64,000 nt of DNA from SpSt-1165 sp964391725. GTDB taxonomy: Bacteria > Chloroflexota > Anaerolineae > Anaerolineales > Anaerolineaceae. Position numbers and translations under genes: made by a program. The first letter of the stretch is position 1; every line of letters begins with the position of its first letter. The notes below the pieces were generated by a model, which searched no databases, was not told the DNA's origin, and saw only the letters and a program-made list of their open reading frames with translations. Location of the stretch: positions 6,930 through 70,929 of the forward strand of contig CAYMNB010000010.1 of NCBI GenBank assembly GCA_964391725.1. The letters run 5' to 3'. Below, in pieces: positions 16,248 to 24,923 of the stretch.

Positions 16248-16582
16248 TTGTCAAATCCAGTATAGCATAGCCAACGAAAATCATCATGGAAAAAGCCTGC
16301 CAACCACACTGAACATATTCATGTTACAGATATACCCAATGATTAAGAGGGGTGTCACCACCGATTCCACAATCGTTGACAAAAGCTTTTATCTATGTGA
16401 CAATTCCTCGCGATTTTGTTTTTTTATCATGAATCATTAGACATATTTTACAAACATAAATTCATTTACCCCACTCGTTGTCAATGGGCACATAATAATA
16501 TGTTGTTGTAGTGCTCTTATTTTTTTTCACCCCAAGGCAGGTGTTCACTTGCCAAAATTATTGTAGAGGAGATTATAAATAG
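16248..16582 (+). promoter_or_regulatory. Intergenic region with candidate hppA promoter
   Basis: This 335-bp region lies between the divergent histidine kinase and pyrophosphatase genes. The best promoter match is TTGACA (16376-16381), a 17-bp spacer and GACAAT (16399-16404), giving a leader of about 170 bases. AGGAG precedes the ATG. I see no reliable ORF, RNA gene or known riboswitch in the leader. Confidence 0.35.
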
Positions 16583-18661
16583 ATGGAACATAGTGGTTGG
16601 CTTCTTATTTCGATACTTGCGGGAGTTTTATCCATTGCTGTCGCAATTGTGCTGTACATCTGGGTGATGAAACAGGATGTTGGCACAGAAACCGCCGCCA
16701 AAGTGGCCGGGTGGATTCAAAAGGGCTCAAAAGCCTATTTGAAGAAACTATATGTCGCGCTGGCTGGCTTGTCATTAGGATTAAGTGTGGTGATATTCCT
16801 CGTTTTCGGCCTCGATATCGAAGGCGCATTCGCTAATCCCAATCTTCTTGATGGCTTAAATATGGCTGTCGTATTTCTCATCGGCTCAGGCGCTTCTGCC
16901 CTCGCCGGATACATGGGCATGTTGATTGCTGTACAGGCAAATGTCCGCACCGCTACCGCTGCCAATCATAGCCTGAGCAAGGCCTTCAATCTTTCTTTCC
17001 GTGGTGGTTCAGTGATGGGTCTAGCAACCGTTGGCGTAGCCATCATCGGCATGACTGTCATTTTCTGGATCACCGGAGACCCTGAATTTGTGCTGGGCTA
17101 TTCATTGGGCGCATCCATGTTGGCGTTGTTGGCAAAAGCCGGCGGTGGCATTTACACCAAAACCGCAGACATCGCTGCTGACCTGGTTGGCAAAGTAGAA
17201 GCTGGCATCCCCGAAGACGATCCCCGCAATCCCGCTGTTGTGGCCGACAATGTTGGCGACAACGTAGGTGATGTGGCTGGTATGGGTGCCGACATTCTTG
17301 ACTCCTATATTGCATCTACCGTAGCTGCTATGCTGCTTGGTTTTTCTATGACCAATCTGCCAGCCAGTGAACGCATGCTTTACACAATCTTTCCCTTAAT
17401 CTTGTGCGGCCTCGGTATCTTCGCTTCATTAATCGGTATGCTTTTCGTAAATGTGAAAGAAGGTGGACGTCCTGGTACAGCGTTGAACCTGGGCACGATT
17501 GTCACCTGTGTTCTGCTGAGTGTATTCGTAATCATTGTTGTCCTGGTGGGTGGTTACAACGCTGGCGTCATGTGGGCTGCTGTTGCAGGTATTTTGACAG
17601 GAATCATCATTGGTTTCACCTCTGATTACTACACCTCTGATACTGGCAAACCGGTGCAGGAAACAGCTCGTGTATCCACCTCCGGTTCAGCCATCAACAT
17701 CATCACTGGCTTCTCCTATGGCTTGATCAGTGTGGTTCCTGCCATCCTTGGCATTGTTGCTGCCACTGTGATTGCCTACTTCGTAAGTGTTGCCTATGGT
17801 ATGAGCGGTATCTATGGCGTTGGAATTGCCGCCGTGGGTATGCTCTCTATCACCGGTATGATCGTTTCAGCAGATGCCTATGGCCCAATTGTTGACAATG
17901 CCCGCGGTATCGCTGAAATGGCTGGCATGAGCGAAGAAGTGATTGAACGTGCTGATGTGCTGGATGCCGCTGGCAACACCGCCAAAGCCATCACCAAAGG
18001 CTTTGCGATCTCTGCTGCTGCCCTTACTGTGTTGGCTCTGTTCGCCGCCTATGCCGAAGTGGTAAAAGCCGCTACTGGATTGGAACTCGTCATCAGCCTG
18101 CGTGAACCGCTGGTGATCGCCGGTGCTTTGATTGGTGCCGCCGCGCCTCCCCTGTTCAGCGCGTTGCTGATGCTGGCAGTAACCAAGAATGCCTTTGAAA
18201 TGATCGAAGAGATCCGCCGTCAGTGGCACGATGATCCCCGCATTCTCAAAGGAGAGGTGGAGCCTGACTATGAGCGTTGTGTCGCCATGGCATCGCAGGA
18301 CGCATTGAAAGCATTGGTTGGCCCCGCTATCATCGCCATCGCCCTGCCCCTGGTCATCGGTTTTATCCTTGGACCCGAAGCGCTCGGTGGTTTTCTGGGT
18401 GGCGCCATCTTCACTGGCATCATTTTCGCGCTGTTCATGTCCAATGCTGGTGGATTGTGGGACAACGCCAAAAAATTCATCGAAACCGGCCAATATGGCG
18501 GCAAAGGCTCTGAAGCCCACAAAGCAGGTGTGGTTGGCGACACCGTTGGTGATCCCTTCAAAGACACCGCCGGTCCTTCGTTGAACACCCTGATTACCGT
18601 TATGTCACTGGTGGCTTCCACCTTTGGGCCTGTGCTGGCAGTCTTCAATATCTTCGGCTAA
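16583..18661 (+). CDS. hppA: Proton-pumping membrane pyrophosphatase, K+-independent type
   Basis: This 692-residue polytopic membrane protein hydrolyses PPi and pumps protons. The catalytic block GGGIYTKTADIAADLVGKVEAGIPEDDPRNPAVVADNVGDN (about residues 187-227) carries the Asp cluster and the DNVGDNVGD repeat; the C-terminal GDTVGDPFKDTAGPSLN is intact. The potassium-dependence motif reads GNTAKAITKG: Lys and Thr are at the positions where K+-dependent forms have Ala and Gly/Ala, so a K+-independent H+ pump is inferred. About 16 membrane helices fit the family. It is monocistronic, with its own terminator. Nearby PPi-type phosphofructokinase suggests a shared PPi pool. Confidence 0.95.
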   Translation: MEHSGWLLISILAGVLSIAVAIVLYIWVMKQDVGTETAAKVAGWIQKGSKAYLKKLYVALAGLSLGLSVVIFLVFGLDIEGAFANPNLLDGLNMAVVFLIGSGASALAGYMGMLIAVQANVRTATAANHSLSKAFNLSFRGGSVMGLATVGVAIIGMTVIFWITGDPEFVLGYSLGASMLALLAKAGGGIYTKTADIAADLVGKVEAGIPEDDPRNPAVVADNVGDNVGDVAGMGADILDSYIASTVAAMLLGFSMTNLPASERMLYTIFPLILCGLGIFASLIGMLFVNVKEGGRPGTALNLGTIVTCVLLSVFVIIVVLVGGYNAGVMWAAVAGILTGIIIGFTSDYYTSDTGKPVQETARVSTSGSAINIITGFSYGLISVVPAILGIVAATVIAYFVSVAYGMSGIYGVGIAAVGMLSITGMIVSADAYGPIVDNARGIAEMAGMSEEVIERADVLDAAGNTAKAITKGFAISAAALTVLALFAAYAEVVKAATGLELVISLREPLVIAGALIGAAAPPLFSALLMLAVTKNAFEMIEEIRRQWHDDPRILKGEVEPDYERCVAMASQDALKALVGPAIIAIALPLVIGFILGPEALGGFLGGAIFTGIIFALFMSNAGGLWDNAKKFIETGQYGGKGSEAHKAGVVGDTVGDPFKDTAGPSLNTLITVMSLVASTFGPVLAVFNIFG

Positions 18662-18686
18662 AACTGACCGTACTTAGAATAATTAC

Positions 18687-18720
18687 AAAGAGGTTGTCTT
18701 CGTATGAAGGCAGCCTCTTT
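18687..18720 (+). terminator. Terminator-like hairpin after hppA
   Basis: A 15-bp stem with two G-T pairs (18687-18701 with 18706-18720) and a GTAT loop. The right arm ends in CTCTTT and is followed by CACTTTT, a weak T tract. Confidence 0.65.
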
Positions 18721-18787
18721 CACTTTTCTGGAAATCATTTGAGGGAGATAACTTAACCATTCAGCCTTGGTGTGTTATTTCAACGGT

Positions 18788-18793
18788 TATAAT
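18788..18793 (+). promoter_or_regulatory. Candidate -10 element for manA
   Basis: A consensus TATAAT 30 bases before the manA ATG. Upstream, TTGGTG at 18767 is a weak -35 with a short 15-bp spacer. Confidence 0.3.
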
Positions 18794-18823
18794 AATTGAC
18801 AAAACAACAAAGGAAATTTCAGG

Positions 18824-19858
18824 ATGAATCAACCAAACAACCCGACCTTGTATCCAATCATCTTTGAGCCAGTATTAAAATCTGCGATCTGGGGCGGGAG
18901 TAACCTCGAGAAATTCGGCCGTGCCATTCCCCCTGAGGGAGTGGCAGAAAGCTGGGAAATCGCTGCCCATCCGAACGGATCATCCATTGTAGCCAATGGC
19001 GCCCATACGGGAAAGAATCTGGCAGAATTGACCAATGAGTTAGGCGTTGCCCTCATTGGCAGCAATGCTGCCTGGGCCGTAGAGCGGGGGAAATTCCCTC
19101 TGTTGGTGAAATTGTTAGATGCCAATCGAAGCCTTTCCGTGCAGGTACATCCCAAAGACTCATACGCCCTGGCCCATGAAGGCAATGAATTAGGAAAAAC
19201 CGAAATGTGGGTCGTGCTTGACGCAAAACCCGGTGCGCAGATCATTCTCGGAGTCAAGCATGGCACAACCCCCGGCCAATTCAGAGCCGGCATCGAACAG
19301 GGATATCTCGAACCATATCTGCATTATCTTGACGTAAAAGCAGGTGATCATGTGTGTGTACCGTCCGGTTCATTGCATGCCATCCTCGATGGAATCGTCA
19401 TCGCTGAAATCCAACAAAACTCGGATACCACCTACCGTGTCTATGACTGGAACCGCGTAGACAGCCACGGTAATGCACGAGAATTGCACATCGACAAAGC
19501 CATGGATGTCATCAATTTTGAACAGGTAGAACCGTCTTTGCCGACCGCCCAAATCAAGCAGCATCAGCCTGGCGTACAATCAGCAGTTTTGTGCAAGAAT
19601 GAATATTTTTGCACCGAGCGGTTACAGGTGACAGCAGGATCGAAAATTTCAGGTACCTGTGATGGCAGCTCGTTAGAAGTTTGGGGCGTTATTGAAGGCA
19701 GCATCAACATCAATAGCCTGGATTTGTCAGCAGTGTCATTCTGTTTGTTGCCGGCAGCGCTTGGTGCCTATGAATTGATTGCCAACACCAATACAACCTT
19801 ACTGCGCACCACTATTCCTGCCACAGTTGATGCCAACAGCAGTTGCTGCAAAGAGTGA
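18824..19858 (+). CDS. manA: Mannose-6-phosphate isomerase, class I
   Basis: This 344-residue Zn enzyme interconverts mannose 6-phosphate and fructose 6-phosphate, feeding GDP-mannose and surface glycans. The cupin metal site is visible in LSVQVHPKDSYA and TEMWVVLD, and later in VCVPSGSLHAI (His ligand). SDTTYRVYDWNR is the conserved substrate block. AGGAAATTTCAGG precedes the ATG. The protein is of the shorter firmicute-like length. It converges on the dehydrogenase gene with 2 bp between the stops. Confidence 0.92.
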   Translation: MNQPNNPTLYPIIFEPVLKSAIWGGSNLEKFGRAIPPEGVAESWEIAAHPNGSSIVANGAHTGKNLAELTNELGVALIGSNAAWAVERGKFPLLVKLLDANRSLSVQVHPKDSYALAHEGNELGKTEMWVVLDAKPGAQIILGVKHGTTPGQFRAGIEQGYLEPYLHYLDVKAGDHVCVPSGSLHAILDGIVIAEIQQNSDTTYRVYDWNRVDSHGNARELHIDKAMDVINFEQVEPSLPTAQIKQHQPGVQSAVLCKNEYFCTERLQVTAGSKISGTCDGSSLEVWGVIEGSININSLDLSAVSFCLLPAALGAYELIANTNTTLLRTTIPATVDANSSCCKE

Positions 19859-19860
19859 GA

Positions 19861-20826
19861 TCAAACCACCTGATAAGGCAGCGGACTGTCTTCCAGTCCA
19901 GCCAGAATATTTTCAGCGCACATCACTGCCATCCGCGAACGAGTTTCATAAGTGGCAGAACCAACATGCGGTGTAATGATGACGCTGGACATTGACAACA
20001 AGGGACTATCACTATTGATTGGTTCCGGATCCGTCACATCCAGCCCGGCGCCAGCGATCCAGCCTTTTTCAAGCGCTTCCACCAGATCATCATGCACGAC
20101 CACTTTGCCGCGTGCAGTGTTGATCAGAATGGCGGTTTTCTTCATTTTCATCAAAGCTTCCCGATTGATCATATGCATTGAAGCTTCATTCAGCGGGCAA
20201 TGCACGGAGAGAAAATCAGATTCCTTAAGCACTGTATCCAAATCAACCTTGGAAGCATTAAATTCTCTAAGGGTTTCCTGTTCAGCACTTGGGCTGTAGA
20301 ATAAGGTTCTCATATTGAAACCAGTACCCCTGCGTGCAACCGCTTTACCGATCCGGCCAAAACCGATGATGCCCAATGTCTTACCAGACAGGTCATAACC
20401 GCGCAGCAATTCAGGCCCCCAGGTCTTCCACCGGCCCGCTTGCACATAAGCATGCCCTTCAGCGATCCGCCTTGCCACAGAGAGCAATAAGGCAAATGCC
20501 AGGTCTGCCGTGGTTTCTGTCAAAACACCAGGCGTGTTGCCTACCCTGATATTCCTTCTCCGTGCAGCCGTCAGATCGATGTTGTCATAGCCCACCGCAT
20601 AGTTGCTGATCACCTTTATGTTAAAGCCAGCGGCATCCATCACACTACCATCGATTCTATCTGACAGCAAACATAAAATGCCTGCTGCGCCTTCAGCCAG
20701 TACACACAACTCTGCATTCGAAGGCGGCAATTCATCCTGCCACACACGCAATTCGCAACGATCTCGCAACATGGCCAAACCAGTCTCTGGTATGATTCGG
20801 GTAACAGCAACAATCGGTTTGCTCAT
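19861..20826 (-). CDS. D-2-hydroxyacid dehydrogenase (glyoxylate/hydroxypyruvate reductase type)
   Basis: This 321-residue NAD(P)-dependent enzyme reduces 2-oxoacids such as glyoxylate or hydroxypyruvate. The Rossmann motif is GIIGFGRIGKAVARRGTGF. The catalytic triad is visible: Arg in NTARGKVV, Glu in TDPEPI, and His in ITPHVGSAT. VISNYAVGYDNIDL and the LAFALLLSVARRIAEG block are typical of the glyoxylate reductase branch. The start MSKPIV at 20826 has GGAG 6 bases upstream; the longer reading lacks one. It is divergent from the SPOUT methylase gene. Exact substrate remains open. Confidence 0.88.
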   Translation of the reverse strand: MSKPIVAVTRIIPETGLAMLRDRCELRVWQDELPPSNAELCVLAEGAAGILCLLSDRIDGSVMDAAGFNIKVISNYAVGYDNIDLTAARRRNIRVGNTPGVLTETTADLAFALLLSVARRIAEGHAYVQAGRWKTWGPELLRGYDLSGKTLGIIGFGRIGKAVARRGTGFNMRTLFYSPSAEQETLREFNASKVDLDTVLKESDFLSVHCPLNEASMHMINREALMKMKKTAILINTARGKVVVHDDLVEALEKGWIAGAGLDVTDPEPINSDSPLLSMSSVIITPHVGSATYETRSRMAVMCAENILAGLEDSPLPYQVV

Positions 20827-20878
20827 ATTTTTCTCCTTTGCACCGCCAAAGTTCAAACAAAGTATAAATCAAAACATC

Positions 20879-21328
20879 ATGCAAGTTGACCAACCCAATT
20901 ATTTTGAGATTGGCATTTACCAGCCTCTTCATACAGAAAATATAGGCACTTTATGGCGCAGTGCCTACCAACTGGGTGCTTCCGGTATCTTCACCATCGG
21001 CAAAGCCCATCCACAGCAGCACAGCGACACCGAAGCGGTCTGGCGGCATATCCCCTACCGCCGTTACGCAAGCTTTGAACAGTTCAAAGCCAGTCTTCCT
21101 TATGGCTGCCAGCTGGTTGGGTTGGAACTCTCCGGGAATCCATTGGGAGGATTTCATCATCCTGCACGATGTGTTTATCTATTAGGCTCAGAAGCCAATG
21201 GCCTGCCGTCAAGTATTCTTGACCAATGCCATGCAATAATCACAGTCGAGTCAATTCACAAAGCCAGTTACAACGTTTCAGTGGCTGGCAGCCTTGTGCT
21301 CTATTCGCGCTGGCTGCAGTATCACTGA
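20879..21328 (+). CDS. Small SPOUT/TrmH-family RNA methyltransferase
   Basis: This 149-residue protein is a minimal knotted SPOUT methylase (SpoU/TrmH family). Motif 1 is HTENIGTLWRSAYQLGA, motif 2 is VYLLGSEANGLP, and motif 3 is SYNVSVAGSLVLY. The Asn-x-Ser pattern of motif 3 is kept with Tyr in place of the usual Leu. There is no added RNA-binding domain, as in TrmL-like tRNA methylases, but the sequence is closer to general SpoU forms. Target RNA is unknown. The true start at ATG 20879 follows the divergent dehydrogenase start by 52 bp; an upstream antisense extension was ignored. Confidence 0.82.
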   Translation: MQVDQPNYFEIGIYQPLHTENIGTLWRSAYQLGASGIFTIGKAHPQQHSDTEAVWRHIPYRRYASFEQFKASLPYGCQLVGLELSGNPLGGFHHPARCVYLLGSEANGLPSSILDQCHAIITVESIHKASYNVSVAGSLVLYSRWLQYH

Positions 21329-21341
21329 CAACGATTTCATC

Positions 21342-21370
21342 TTGACAGCGTAGACAGGTTACGCTACTAT
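21342..21370 (+). promoter_or_regulatory. Promoter of the lacI-GH94 unit
   Basis: Near-consensus promoter: TTGACA (21342-21347), 17-bp spacer, TACTAT (21365-21370). Confidence 0.75.
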
Positions 21371-21374
21371 AGAA

Positions 21375-21390
21375 TTGGGAGCGCTCCCAA
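21375..21390 (+). promoter_or_regulatory. LacI-family operator
   Basis: Perfect 16-bp palindrome TTGGGAGCGCTCCCAA with the central CG step usual for LacI-family sites. It covers the predicted transcription start, 4 bases after the -10 element, so bound repressor would block initiation of its own gene and of the phosphorylase genes downstream. Confidence 0.85.
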
Positions 21391-21420
21391 GCACCAATCA
21401 TTTACAGAAAGAGGTTGATG

Positions 21421-22419
21421 ATGGCAAACACGCTCGAAGATATTGCTGAAAAAAGCGGCTACTCTCGCTCCACGGTTTCACGCGTCATCAATGGAGAACC
21501 CGGGGTCAGCAAAAAAGCCCGTCAACAGATCAACAAGATTATCAAAGAGTTAAATTTTCACCCCAACCAGGCTGCCCGCGCATTGGCTACCGGCAAGATC
21601 AATACCATCGGTTTGCTTATCCCTGAAACAGTAAAATTTATTTTCACAGATCCTTACTTCCAATTGCTGGCGCAGGGCATATCAAAAGCCTGTGAAGATA
21701 ACGGCTATGCCTTATTACTCTGGTTGACTGAACCGGAGATCGAGCGATCATCCATAAAAAAATACCTCAACCATGGCATTGTTGATGGCTTCATCACCGC
21801 CTCCATTAATTTTGATGAGCCCATGATCGACACCTTACTGCAAAGCAATTTGCCTTTTGTCATCATCGGACGCCATGCTTATGAATTCGACCTCAATTAT
21901 GTGGATCTTGATAATTTAGCAGGGGCAGAGCTTGCTACACAGCATCTTGTCGATCGCGGATACAAACGCATCGCCACCATCACTGGACCTCAGGATATGT
22001 TTGCCGGGGAGGAACGCCTGACGGGTTATTGTAATGTTCTTCATGCAAACGGATTGGTCATAGAAGAAAATCTGATTATTGAGGGAGACTTTTTACAGGA
22101 AAGTGGTTATACCTGTGCCAAAAAGCTGCTTGCTTTCAAACCAGATGCCATCTTTGCTGCCAGCGACATGATGGCGGTCGGTGCCATGAATGCAATTCGC
22201 GAAGCAGAATTGCACATTCCCGAAGATATCGCTGTAATCGGCTTTGATGACCTACCCCTCACCGCACAGCAGAAACCACCCCTGACCACTATTCACCAAC
22301 CTATTCACCAGATGGGGTATCTGGCGGTGGAAACTTTATTGAAAGTGATGGACAATCCCGATGGTGAGGTTTTCCAAACCATCATACGCCCCAGTCTTGT
22401 TACTCGCCAATCTACGTGA
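21421..22419 (+). CDS. LacI-family transcriptional regulator of the GH94 operon
   Basis: This 332-residue regulator has the LacI helix-turn-helix and hinge: TLEDIAEKSGYSRSTVSRVINGEPGVS (residues 4-30), then the NQAARALATGKINTIGLL hinge. A periplasmic-binding-like effector domain follows (about 60-332), with AIFAASDMMAVGAMNAIRE and VIGFDDLPLT. Start 21421 was chosen: GAAAGAGG lies 6 bases upstream, and the two codons before it (TTG, ATG) are too close. The gene carries its own operator, so autorepression is likely. The effector is probably a beta-linked glucose disaccharide or its phosphorylase product (inference from the neighbours). Confidence 0.92.
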   Translation: MANTLEDIAEKSGYSRSTVSRVINGEPGVSKKARQQINKIIKELNFHPNQAARALATGKINTIGLLIPETVKFIFTDPYFQLLAQGISKACEDNGYALLLWLTEPEIERSSIKKYLNHGIVDGFITASINFDEPMIDTLLQSNLPFVIIGRHAYEFDLNYVDLDNLAGAELATQHLVDRGYKRIATITGPQDMFAGEERLTGYCNVLHANGLVIEENLIIEGDFLQESGYTCAKKLLAFKPDAIFAASDMMAVGAMNAIREAELHIPEDIAVIGFDDLPLTAQQKPPLTTIHQPIHQMGYLAVETLLKVMDNPDGEVFQTIIRPSLVTRQST

Positions 22420-22459
22420 ATAACGCTTCATGCGTAATTAACAACACAGGAGAAATTAA

Positions 22460-24913
22460 ATGAAATTCGGTTATTTTGATGACGCCTCTCGCGAATATGT
22501 GATCACGGAACCTGCCACCCCGCAGCCGTGGATTAACTATTTGGGGAACAGCCAGTACCTTGGGCTGATATCAAACACTGCCGGTGGTTATTCCTTCTAT
22601 ACAGACGCGCGCTTGCGCCGCCTTACACGCTACCGTTACAATAATGTTCCGATGGACAACGGCGGTCGTTATATCTATCTTCGAGACAATGATACTGGCG
22701 AATACTGGTCCCCAACCTGGCAGCCAACCCGCACCGCATTGGATCATTACCGCTGCCGGCATGGCCTTGGCTATACCATCATCGAATCGTCACTCAAAGA
22801 TATCAATGCCCAGCTAAGGTATTTCGTACCGCTGGATGAACCCCTTGAAATTTGGACAGTCGAGGTTAGCAACAACCGCGAGAGGGAAGCAAATCTCTCC
22901 CTCTTTTCCTTCATCGAATTTTGCCTGTGGGATGCCGCTGACGATTCTTCCAATTACCAGCGCAACTTGAATATTGGTGAAGTTGAGGTCGAAAACGGTG
23001 TCATCTATCACAAAACCGAATACCGCGAAAGGCGTGATCATTTTGCCTTCTTTGCATGCTCTGAACCCATCGTCGGATTTGATACCCAGCGCAAAGAATT
23101 TACCGGCCTGTACAATGGGTTTCACGAACCGCAAGCCGTCATCGATGGAGAATCTCGCAATTCGATCGCTCACGGTTGGTCACCGATCGGCTCGCATCAT
23201 GTCAGGCTGCACCTTGCTCCCAATGAAACAAAACAAATAACTTTCTTGCTTGGTTACCAGGAAAATGACAAAGACGAGAAATTCGATCCCCCTGGCTCGC
23301 AAATCATCAACAAAAAACAAGCCACACAGCGCATCACAAAATACCTCAATAATGAAAATGTAGAAACTACTTTTCAACAACTGGCTGTTTACTGGGACAA
23401 GTTGCTGATGTCATACCAGGTTGAAACTCCCTGTGAGCACACCAATCGCATGATGAATATTTGGAATCCCTACCAGAATATGGTCACATTCAACATGTCC
23501 CGGTCAGCTTCCTACTATGAAACCGGTATCAGCCGCGGTATGGGTTTTCGCGATTCTACCCAGGATTTATTGGGTTTTGTCCAGATCATTCCTGAACGCG
23601 CCAGAGAACGTATCCTCGACCTGGCAGCCACACAATTGGCCACTGGCGGTGCCTACCACCAATACCAGCCATTAACCAAGCGAGGCAATGACGCGGTGGG
23701 TTCCAACTTCAACGACGACCCGCACTGGCTGGTTCTGGCAGTAGCCGAATACTTGAAAGAAACCGGTGATTACGGCATACTCGATGAACAGGTTCCTTAC
23801 GAAAACCAGCCGGACAGCGAAACGCCCCTATACGAACACTTGCAGCGAGCTATCCAATACACCCTTGACCGGCTTGGTCCGCATGGCTTGCCGCTCATCG
23901 GCAGAGCAGACTGGAACGATTGCCTGAACCTGAATTGCTTCTCTGACACACCCGGCGAGTCCTTCCAAACCACCACAAACATGGATGGCAACACTGCCGA
24001 ATCCGTTTTTGTTGCGGGCCTGTTCATCATGTCAGCCAAAGAGATGCAGCAAATTGCAATGCGCAGGGACGATACGGACAGAGTGGCATATTATGAACAC
24101 CGTGCTGAGGCCATGGAAACTGTCTTATTGGAGTACGGTTGGGATGGGGAGTGGTTCTTGCGAGCCTATGACAATGCCGGTGATAAAGTCGGTTCTCATG
24201 AATGCCAAGAAGGCAAGATCTATATCGAGCCGCAGGGCATAAATATCATGGCAGGCGTTGGCATAGACAACGGCTATGCCCAAAAAGCATTACAGGCGGT
24301 GCAAGAGCATCTGGCAACCCGACATGGGTTGCTGCTACTTCAACCTGCCTATTCCCGCTACTATCTTGACAAAGGCGAAATTTCTTCCTACCCCCCGGGG
24401 TATAAAGAAAATGCCAGTGTCTTCTGCCATACCAATCCATGGATCATGATCGCAGAAGCACTGCTTGGCAATGGTGACCAGGCGCATGATTATTACTTGC
24501 GCATCAATCCCTCCGCCCGAGAAGAAATCAGTGAGATCCATGGCGCAGAACCCTATGTCTATTGCCAGACGATTGCCGGCAGCGATTCCGTTGATTTTGG
24601 TCTGGCTAAAAACTCCTGGCTGACTGGCACTGCCTCATGGAATTATGTCGCCATCGCCAAATACATCCTGGGTATCCGTCCTGAGTGGGATGGCCTGCGG
24701 ATAGAACCGCGCATCCCATCGGATTGGCAAGGCTTTACAGCCACCCGTCAATACCGCGGCAGTACCTATAACATCAAAGCTGAACGCACTGGCAGCGGAA
24801 ATGACATTCAATTGTTGGTGAATGGCGAGGCAATTGACGGAACTGTAATCCCCCAGCCCGGTACTCCTGCCACCGTCAATGTACTTGTAAAAATCGGCGA
24901 AAGCCTGTCGTAA
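22460..24913 (+). CDS. Cellobiose phosphorylase (GH94)
   Basis: This 817-residue cytoplasmic enzyme splits cellobiose with phosphate to glucose 1-phosphate and glucose. Its N-terminus, KFGYFDDASREYVITEPATP through ISNTAGGYSFYTDARLRRLTRYRYNNVP, is the typical opening of characterised cellobiose phosphorylases. The general acid Asp lies in LIGRADWNDCLNLN (about residue 483). The beta-sandwich, helical linker, (alpha/alpha)6 barrel and C-terminal sheet are all present by length. GGAG precedes the ATG, 40 bp after lacI. Other GH94 specificities cannot be excluded, but the N-terminal match favours cellobiose. Confidence 0.9.
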   Translation: MKFGYFDDASREYVITEPATPQPWINYLGNSQYLGLISNTAGGYSFYTDARLRRLTRYRYNNVPMDNGGRYIYLRDNDTGEYWSPTWQPTRTALDHYRCRHGLGYTIIESSLKDINAQLRYFVPLDEPLEIWTVEVSNNREREANLSLFSFIEFCLWDAADDSSNYQRNLNIGEVEVENGVIYHKTEYRERRDHFAFFACSEPIVGFDTQRKEFTGLYNGFHEPQAVIDGESRNSIAHGWSPIGSHHVRLHLAPNETKQITFLLGYQENDKDEKFDPPGSQIINKKQATQRITKYLNNENVETTFQQLAVYWDKLLMSYQVETPCEHTNRMMNIWNPYQNMVTFNMSRSASYYETGISRGMGFRDSTQDLLGFVQIIPERARERILDLAATQLATGGAYHQYQPLTKRGNDAVGSNFNDDPHWLVLAVAEYLKETGDYGILDEQVPYENQPDSETPLYEHLQRAIQYTLDRLGPHGLPLIGRADWNDCLNLNCFSDTPGESFQTTTNMDGNTAESVFVAGLFIMSAKEMQQIAMRRDDTDRVAYYEHRAEAMETVLLEYGWDGEWFLRAYDNAGDKVGSHECQEGKIYIEPQGINIMAGVGIDNGYAQKALQAVQEHLATRHGLLLLQPAYSRYYLDKGEISSYPPGYKENASVFCHTNPWIMIAEALLGNGDQAHDYYLRINPSAREEISEIHGAEPYVYCQTIAGSDSVDFGLAKNSWLTGTASWNYVAIAKYILGIRPEWDGLRIEPRIPSDWQGFTATRQYRGSTYNIKAERTGSGNDIQLLVNGEAIDGTVIPQPGTPATVNVLVKIGESLS

Positions 24914-24923
24914 GGGAGGCTTT

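Noticed and set aside
16405..16582. Long hppA leader considered as a riboswitch
   Set aside because: No conserved aptamer pattern could be recognised by eye; left as intergenic.
17867..18520. A 217-codon minus-strand ORF
   Set aside because: Antisense shadow of the pyrophosphatase gene; Gln/Gly/His-rich, no family.
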